DNA of 64,000 nt, taken from the NCBI GenBank assembly GCA_033961575.1, contig CM066737.1, positions 48,708,771 through 48,772,770 of the forward strand. Reading direction: 5' to 3'. Each line of letters opens with the position of its first letter. The stretch's first letter is position 1. Shown here piece by piece: positions 56,815 through 64,000 of the stretch. The position numbers were made by a program, and so were the translations under genes. The DNA is from Aselliscus stoliczkanus. Taxonomy: Eukaryota > Chordata > Mammalia > Chiroptera > Hipposideridae. The notes below the pieces were generated by a model. It searched no databases. It was given only the letters and a program-made list of their open reading frames with translations, and was not told where the DNA came from.

Positions 56815-57620
56815 TATGTAAAATAAGCAGAACATAAAATTTACCGTTTTCACCATTTTTAAGCATGTAGTTCAGTGACATTAAGTACATTTATATTGTT
56901 GTACAACCATCACCAACATCCATCTCCAGGATATTTTTTTATCTTTCTCAACTGAAACTCTGTACCTAGTAAATAATAACTCTCCCAATCTCCTTCCCCA
57001 CCCCCAGCCCCTGGCAACCATCATTCTACTTTCTGTCTCTATTTCTTTGACTACTCTAGGAACCTTATATAAGAGTGATCATAAATAATTGTCCTTTGGT
57101 GAGTGGTTTATTTCACATACCGTAATGTCTTCAAAGTTCATCAATGTTGTTACATGTGTAAAAATTTCCTTCCTTTTCAATGCTGAATAATATTCCATTG
57201 TATGTAGGGACTACATTTAATTTATTTATTCATCTGTCTGTGGACACTTGGGTTGCTTCCACCTTTTGGCTATTGTAAATAATGTTGCTGTGCACATGGG
57301 TATACAAATACCTTTTTTTTTTAGGGTACTGTCACTGGCTCTCTTATGTGGGACCTAACTGGGGCCACTGGCTTCCCAAGCCAGCGCTTAACCACCAGGC
57401 CACTCGGCCAGCCCACAAATATCTTTTTGAATCCCTGCTTTCAATTCTTTTGGGTGTATACCCAAAAGGGTAATTGTGTGTTTACTTTTTTTGAGGAATC
57501 ACCATAGTGTTTTATATAATAGCTGCATTATTTCACATTCCTATCAGCAATGTATAATGGATCCATTTTCTCCACATACTTGCCAACACTGGTTATTTTC
57601 TGGGTTATTTTTTTGTATTT
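56815..57620 (-). mobile_element. Old L1 3' end (reverse)
   Basis: AACATAAAATTTACCGTTTT, TGTACAACCATCACCAACAT, CCCAGCCCCTGGCAACCATC and AATATTCCATTGTATGTAGG are the reversed 3' part of an old mammalian L1. Interrupted by a SINE at 57317-57414. Confidence 0.85.
57317..57414 (-). mobile_element. Short tRNA-derived SINE (T- form)
   Basis: Reverse SINE with TSD ACAAATACCTTTT (57304-57316) and ACAAATATCTTTT (57415-57427). Confidence 0.92.
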
Positions 57621-57679
57621 TTCCTTTTTTTTTAGTATCTTGATTTGTTTTTTATTTTTCTAACATATATTTTTTTATT

Positions 57680-58245
57680 TTTTCAATTACAGATGACATA
57701 CAATATTATATTTTTTTAGGTGTACAACATAGTGATTAAACATTTGTATAATTTAGGAAGTAATTCCCCCCTATAAATCTAGTACTCATCTGACACTATA
57801 CATAGTTATTACAATATTATTGACTATATTCCTTATGCTATACTTTACATACCCATGACTATTTTGTAACTACCAATTTGTACTTCTTAATCTCTTCATC
57901 TTTTTTACCAATCCCCCCAATCCTCCTCTCATCTGACAGCCGTCAAAATATTCTCTGTAACTATGAGTCTGTTTTTGTTTTATTGTTCATTCATTTTGTT
58001 CTTTAGATTCCACATATAAGTGAAATCATTTGTTTTTTTTCCTTTTTAATAATAGCCATCCTAATGGATATGAAGTGGTACCTCACTGTGGTTTTGATTG
58101 CATTTCTCGAAAGACTAGTGATACTGAGAATTTCATGTGTTTATTTGGCCACTTGTATATATTCTTTAGAAAAATCTGTATTCAAGTCCTTAGCCCGTTT
58201 TTAACTAGGTGGTTTGGTTTTTTATTGTTGAGTTGTACTTAATGA
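57680..58245 (-). mobile_element. Old L1 fragment (reverse) with internal deletion
   Basis: The 3' UTR part (57690-58028: GGTGTACAACATAGTGATTA, AGATTCCACATATAAGTGAA) jumps to an ORF2 C-terminal part (TAATAGCCATCCTAATGGAT, GGTACCTCACTGTGGTTTTG) at about 58030, so several hundred bases are missing. Confidence 0.8.
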
Positions 58246-58317
58246 CTCTTTGAAGCTGCTGAATCATCCAACCCTGAAGCCTGTTCTGACTTAAACAATA
58301 AGTAGTATATTAGTTTC

Positions 58318-58790
58318 CTATTACTACTGTAACAAATTACCACAAACTTAGAGGCTTGAAACAACACAAATTCATTATTTTCCAGTTCTGGAGGTCAGAA
58401 GTCTTAAATGGGTCTTGCAGAACTAAAATCAAGGTGTTAGCAGAGTTGCATTCCTCCTGGAAGATCTAGGGAAAAATTTATTCCTGGCCTTTTTCAGCTT
58501 CTAGAAGCTTCCCACATTCATTGGCTCATGGCCCCATATCACTCTGACCTTTGCTTCCGTTGTTACATTTCCTCAGATTATGACCCTGCTGCATCCCTAT
58601 CATAAGGACCCTTGTGATTACATTGGGCTCATCTGGATAATCCATGAAAATCTCCCCATTTCAAGATCCTTAACTTAATTAAATCTGCAAAGTCCCTTTT
58701 CCTATGCAAGGGAACATAAAACCAACCACCTGATTAAAGCAGGGGGCACAGGTTTTCTGTTATTTACGGCAACAACATCTTAATTGATAT
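58318..58790 (+). repeat. Old LTR-like repeat
   Basis: TTTCCTATTACTACTGTAAC, AATTACCACAAACTTAGAGG, TCCAGTTCTGGAGGTCAGAA and ATCAAGGTGTTAGCAGAG: the same family as 31755-32662. No coding content. Confidence 0.65.
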
Positions 58791-60024
58791 ATCAGGTAAA
58801 CCAGCAATAAAATAGCCAATCTCAGACTTTCCATGAATTTTAACTATTATATATTAGCAACCACATTTGGGGAATTTGGAAATAGTTGTTGCCTGGCAGG
58901 GGACTGACTAGAAAAAATAAATTCTGATGTACATTACGGTTAAAAACAACTAGAATTGCACTCAAATATTTGATTAATGAATGAATGAAAATTTTTTTTG
59001 TTTAATTTGATTATTGGTGATTATAATGCCACCCTGGTTTAATGATTCTGTGGTACTGACCTGAAGGAGCTGTCTATTCTTCACCAGACTTTGGTTTGGC
59101 ATGTGCGCTTGAGGGTTAACATGCATAGGAGTTGATTGTTGCCCCAGAGGCTTGTCTTATAAACTCAGACTTCTTTGCAAACTATTTTGCTTCCCTTAGG
59201 GACCTTTTCCTTCCTTGTTATTTGTTGTTAAATCACTATGCTGAACTAAGTACCTAAACAACAGAGCTTTCTCATCAGGTCCCAGAAGAAAGGAGCTTAA
59301 TCCACTCATCTTGAACCTTATGTACTCAAATCAACAATGAAGCATACAATATGTAAGTTCCTTAAGTCCAGGTCCTGATTCCATCTTTGATGGGCAGAAG
59401 TTCTTACCTCAAAACAAAACAAAACAAAACAACCAACCAAACAAACAAAAAAATAGGCAGGCTTGTTTCCCTTCCTCTCCTGATATCCGGAGTTCATGTT
59501 AAAACTGAGTTTTCTGTTTTTACTCTTAGATGAGAGTATGTAAAATTACAGAGTAGTGCTGAAAAGATTGTTAAAGACCCTGCAGATTACTTTGAAAGGA
59601 GAAGAACAATTTCTGAAAAACATATAAGCAAACACTGTTTCTAGAAGTAAAGCTGTTTCCTGGAATGAAATTTTCCATTAATCAGCTATCTGTCTCCCCA
59701 TGGTAAACTCCAAATAACTAGAAATACAATCATTTTTCTTTCTAGGCTAGGTAATGATCTAAGTTTGGATTTTTAAGACACTTTTCTTCATCCTAATCTC
59801 CCCATGGCTGCTGGATTTTTTTACTTTTCATAGCAGGTCAGCAGCCCACTGAAGCTAAAATATTGTCCTTGATACCTATAATTCAAATCTCAAGAATAAG
59901 AAATTGGGTATTTTTGCAAAAATGGGTATTTGATGAACAGTTTGACTCCAAGCTTGAGGGCTCAAGAAGTGAACCATCCTGTGCAGGGAGATCTATCCAA
60001 TTTCATGTCCTTAATGAATCAACT
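58791..60024. other. Apparently unique sequence, no gene
   Basis: A (CAAAA)n/(CAAA)n patch lies at 59411-59452. No exon recognised. Confidence 0.5.
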
Positions 60025-60245
60025 TCAGATGCAGAGCTTAACTTTCAGCTTCTGCTTTGGCAGAAGACAGGCTTACGTTCAAGTCTTGGCTCTCTCCCAG
60101 TACCAGCTCAAGGTAATTTTGAGGTTAACCATTTCAAGCCTCAATTCCATTATCTATGAGATGGGGATAATAATATTTAACTCACAGGGTTGCTGTAAGC
60201 ATCAAATGAGATCACATGTGTACAAATGCTCAATAAAGGTTAAGG
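60025..60245 (+). repeat. MIR
   Basis: AAGACAGGCTTACGTTCAAG, CAATTCCATTATCTATGAGA, AGGGTTGCTGTAAGCATCAA and GCTCAATAAAGG are MIR blocks. Confidence 0.85.
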
Positions 60246-60940
60246 GTATTGGAAAATGTTTGTTGTGGCTACTTGGGAGCCAGGTCCTTGCCATATGATT
60301 CTCTAGACTTATTTGATAAAATCATAACTTATAAAATCAGTGAAATTTTATAATAAACTATTGATAGACAGCTCTGATACTGTAGCTTAAATTCTACAAT
60401 GAGAGAGCACAGATATTGGCTCTATGGTATTTTACCATCTCACATTTCTTCAGTTCTGTTAATTGTGACATAAGATAGATTATTTTAAGGAGCAAGCAGC
60501 TTCACTGTGGCAAAGTTAATATTAAGTCTAACGGGTATCAGGCTATTTGATGGAGAGAATCACCAACCTTGGTGCCCAATTTTGTCAATAAGACATGACA
60601 TTCCAATTATGTTACCTCTCACCCCAGTGATCCACAGGGCTTGCTCAACCTGGCTCCCTGAAGAGGTGACCCCTTCCTCTCCCACTGCTCCATGTATTAT
60701 GTTGTATCACCTTTTCTTATGGAAATATTAGGCTCAAGGGGAATATGAATCTATCCTTGCTTGAACTACAGATTGTAGCAAGTAAGGTTAAGGTTTGTTC
60801 CATTCCACTTTCAGAGTGGTACATTAATATCAGTTTCCTAATCCTAATAAGGAATATAGAATTATCTAAATGATCAGGACAATCTCTATTAGTGCCAATG
60901 CCATCTCAGAAATGGCATTGAGGATTACATCATAGAAACG
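60246..60940. other. Stretch without recognised genes
   Basis: No gene or named repeat recognised. Confidence 0.5.
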
Positions 60941-63900
60941 GCGCTGTGAGGTGAGTCTGTTTGAAACATCCCCAGGAATTTACAACAAGTTGAACAGTTA
61001 TAATTCCACAAAAGCAAGAGAACAGGCAAGACTAAGAGACACACAATTGAAATCATCTAAAGGTGGGCATATTGAGTGACTGGTGTAGGAGGGAAGGGAG
61101 AAGTATGGAGACTCAGGCCATGCATGGGCCACAGGACTCAGAATGGAGCTCAGAACTCTGAGTTCCCTGCATACCAGAGCTACAGAAGTCATGGAAGAGA
61201 GAAGATTTCGGACTGCTAGCACTCCCCTTATGGCCCACAGTCCCACCTGAGGGATCAGCATATAACACGGTTGTACCCAATGCTCATGGCAGACACCTCA
61301 GAGCAAAGGCTGAAGGAAGAGGGGTGAGAAAAGTGGTTTAAGCACTCATTGCCAAGCAGAGGACAGAAGATAGGCACAGAGACTGGCCAACTCCTCAAAA
61401 CCCTCTCAGAGCTCACCCCACCCCTGCCTTCCCTGTGCTAGAATTAGAACAGTAGTAGTTTCAGATCAAAAGAACAAAATATTTGCATATCTGAGAACAG
61501 TGGTCCTGCAGCCATGGGCTTGCAGCCCAACAAGATCCAGCAAAGGGGAGGGAGCCTTGGGTGCAGGACTGGATGTGCTGGATGGAGGTTGCCAACATTG
61601 CTCAGAGCCACCTCTCACAACCCATCCCATGCCTGCCCCCATCTATCTGGGTGGATCCCTGCAGAGGTAAACAGAGTCACTGAAACACATGGGCTTTGAA
61701 TCTGGTGCAGGAAAAGATTTGGAACTTCAGAAGCTCTGTACATCCATCCACGGAAGTGGTGCCCTGAGAACTAGCTGACCTGCTCACAGAGCAGAAGCCC
61801 ACCTTCCAGGGAACATCCCCATTGTGTGAGAAGTCAGAACAGTGCAGAGAAAATATAACACTACAGTGTGAGAGAGAATAAAAGACTGCAGTGGGAGAGA
61901 AAATAAAACATTTCATGAACACCTACTGGAAAGCAAAAAGAAGACCTCTTCCTATCAACCTGTTTCAGAACCCACTCCTGTAGATGCCTAGGAAAAGAAA
62001 TAAAAATTCATTAATAGTCATGAATAAACAAATGGAGCTCAGAATAAGGCAGCGCAGAAAGAAAATGAAAAGTCTCCAGAAAGGAAACATGTGACTTAAA
62101 TGACAGAGAATTCAAGATTACAGTTCTTAAAAAACTCAATGAGATGCAAGAAAACACAGACAGGCAGTTTAATGAACTCAGAAACACAATCATAGAACAA
62201 AATGAACACTTTACAAAAGAGATTGAAAATTTTCAAAAGGACCAAATACAATTTCTGGAGATTGAGAACTCAATAAAAGAAATGAAAAATGAAATAGTCA
62301 CTTTAGGTAATAGAGCTGACCAGATGGAGGAAAGAATCAGTGACACTGAAGATAGAAATCTGGAAATGAAACAGATTGGAGAAGAGAAAGACTTGAGAGT
62401 CAAAAGAAATGAAAGAACTCTACAATAATTTTGTGACTCCATCAGAAAGAGCAATATAAGAATAATGGGCAGGGCCAGCCGAGTGGCGCGGTGGTTAAGA
62501 GCTGGCTTGGGACGCCAGCAGCCCCGGTTCGGATCCCACATATAAGGGCCAGTGGCACTGCCCTCAAAAAAGAAAAAAAAAGCAAATAGAACACTTAATT
62601 ACTTCAATCTCAACAGGTTTTCTCTAATATATCCAGCAAAGATATCCTTTACATATGAAGGAGGAATAAAGACCTTTCCAGACATTCAGAAATGAGGGAA
62701 ATTTCTATCACACGACCTGCACTACAAGAAATGCTGAGGGAGGCTACTTGACCTGAAACAAAAAAGCAAAAGAATACAAAACCATTAGTAGTATTACGAA
62801 TGGACAGACAGAAGCAGGAAATGTCAACCACTACACCCAATAAGACACTATACACTTAAACATAACATACAGAATAAAGAAGAAAAAGAAAACAATAAAA
62901 AAAGAGGAAAAAGAGAACTTGCTACTGCACCACAGAAATCAACGTCCAGCATAAATAGGGATAATTTGTGACAACAAAAACATAATGGGGAGAGAGTAAA
63001 TGTCTGAACTGGCAAAAGGGTATGGAAAAAGGAAGCCTGCTGAAGTAAATGGAATACTCTAAATGTGAAACTTTCTTTTACATAAACTTAATGGTAACCA
63101 CACAAAATAATCCAGGACTGAAATACATAACAATAAAAAGAGGAAAAAAAAACACAGGGAAAAATGATAGAATACTACAACACTGATATAATAGACAGCA
63201 ACAAGAAGGCAAAGGAAAAATGGAGACACTGTCCTACCAGAAAACCAAAGATAGAATGATAGGACATCCTAATGTATCAATAATCACCCTAAATATAAAT
63301 GGACTGAACTCACCAATAAGAAGGCACAGAGTAGCAGACTGAATAAAAAAACGAAACCCAACCATATAGAAAATATACAAAGCAACTACTAACAGAACTA
63401 AAGGGAGAAATGGACCTAAACAAAATTAGAGTAGGGGACCCAAATACATCGTTGATAGCTATGAATAGATCATCCAAACAGAAAATAAATTAAGAAACAT
63501 CAACCTAAATCACATATTAGATGAAATGGACAAAATTGACAATTATAGAGCACTTCATCCTAGAACATCAGACTCTACATTCTTTTTTTGTGTACATGGA
63601 ACATTCTCAAGGGTAGACCACATATTGGGACACAAAACTAGCCTCAGCAAATTTAAGAAGATTGAAATTATACTAAGCATATTCTCGGATTCTGAGGTTT
63701 TAAAATTGGATATGAAATGCAAAAGGAAACCAGTGAAAACCACAAATATGTGGAGATTAGACCACATAGTTTTAAGGAACCACTGGGTCCAAGAAGAAAT
63801 AAGAGGAGAGATTGAAAGATATATGGAAACAAATGAGAATGAAAATACATACTACCAAAATTTTGGGGATGCAGAGAAAGCAGTTTTAAGAGGTAAATTT

Positions 63901-64000
63901 ATATCACTACAAGCCTATCTCAAGAAACAAGAATAATCCCAGATAAATAACATCATGTTACACCTTAAAGAACTAGATAAAGAAGAACAAATGAAACCCA
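60941..64000 (+). mobile_element. Old L1, 5' half, cut by window edge
   Basis: Same family as 11184-25780. The 5' UTR begins GGCGCTGTGAGGTGAGTCTG and shares AAGACTAAGAGACACACAAT and CTTATGGCCCACAGTCCCAC. ORF1 starts at 62144 (MQENTDRQFNELRNTIIEQN) and has two deletions, one filled by a SINE. ORF2 starts near 63260 with a deletion of about 250 bp, then an endonuclease part (63526-63936) open for 136 codons (FFCVHGTFSRVDHILGHKTS). It continues past the window end. Confidence 0.9.
62472..62584 (+). mobile_element. Short tRNA-derived SINE without visible TSD
   Basis: Head GGGCCAGCCGAGTGGCGCGG to CTGCCCTC plus A tail. Left flank AAGAATAATGGGCA and right flank GCAAATAGAACACTTAAT do not match each other. 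Alignment to the old L1 at 12830-12950 shows about 120 bp of L1 missing at the insertion point. Confidence 0.9.

Noticed and set aside
59863..60298. Two overlapping open frames of 98 and 122 codons.
   Set aside because: Much of their length is MIR sequence. No domain, no splice-site organisation, no conserved start context seen.
1..64000. CRISPR arrays, bacterial operons, phage or plasmid features.
   Set aside because: No spaced direct repeats, operon-like gene packing or bacterial coding sequence anywhere. The content is mammalian throughout.

Overview
This window reads as an intergenic, repeat-dominated stretch of a placental mammal genome. No host protein-coding exon could be recognised. 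Open frames are short or lie inside LINE-1 (L1) elements, and introns, polyadenylation and repeat content are mammalian (MIR, MLT1-like LTR, MER5-like hAT, L1). The dominant young SINE has a tRNA-derived head starting GGCCGGCCGAGTGG and, in its long form, a tail containing CCCCAATAAAATCTTT. From memory this resembles SINEs of horseshoe-bat relatives, so a bat of the Yinpterochiroptera is my best inference. It is not proven from the sequence.

Layout. 1-2.4 kb: a long SINE and MIR relics. 2.77-5.73 kb: a minus-strand L1 that kept its 5' end but lost most of ORF2. 5.9-7.3 kb: a MIR cluster. 8.7-9.1 kb: an MLT1-like LTR. 9.6-9.8 kb: a duplicated AT-microsatellite block. 11.2-25.8 kb: an old L1 carrying seven SINEs, an 81-bp mariner MITE, a 7SK RNA retro-fragment and a nested, nearly full-length younger L1 (18.68-25.29 kb). 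25.8-36.1 kb: mostly unique sequence with MIR and hAT relics, an old L1 3' end, and an LTR-like repeat split by a three-headed SINE. 36.2-40.9 kb: a 5'-truncated L1. 42.0-45.1 kb: an L1 whose 5' UTR looks spliced and whose ORF2 is deleted. 45.1-48.0 kb: an old L1 fragment. 48.4-58.8 kb: SINEs, L1 fragments, a mariner remnant with inverted arms, a second mariner MITE, and an ancient LINE-like element split by insertions. 58.8-60.9 kb: mostly unique. 60.94 kb to the end: the 5' half of another old L1, cut by the window edge.

The elements fit the known relationship in which L1 ORF2 protein supplies the endonuclease and reverse transcriptase that mobilise L1, tRNA-SINEs and occasional cellular RNAs. 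Nearly every young SINE here, and the 7SK fragment, sits between matching target-site duplications (TSDs). All L1 copies carry stops, frameshifts or deletions, so none here is autonomous. The most unusual observations are an L1 copy that looks like a reverse-transcribed spliced transcript, antisense open frames sharing a start in the 5' UTRs of three L1 copies, a tailless 7SK retro-fragment, two SINEs inserted at one target site, and SINEs with and without a polyadenylation/terminator tail that share one head.
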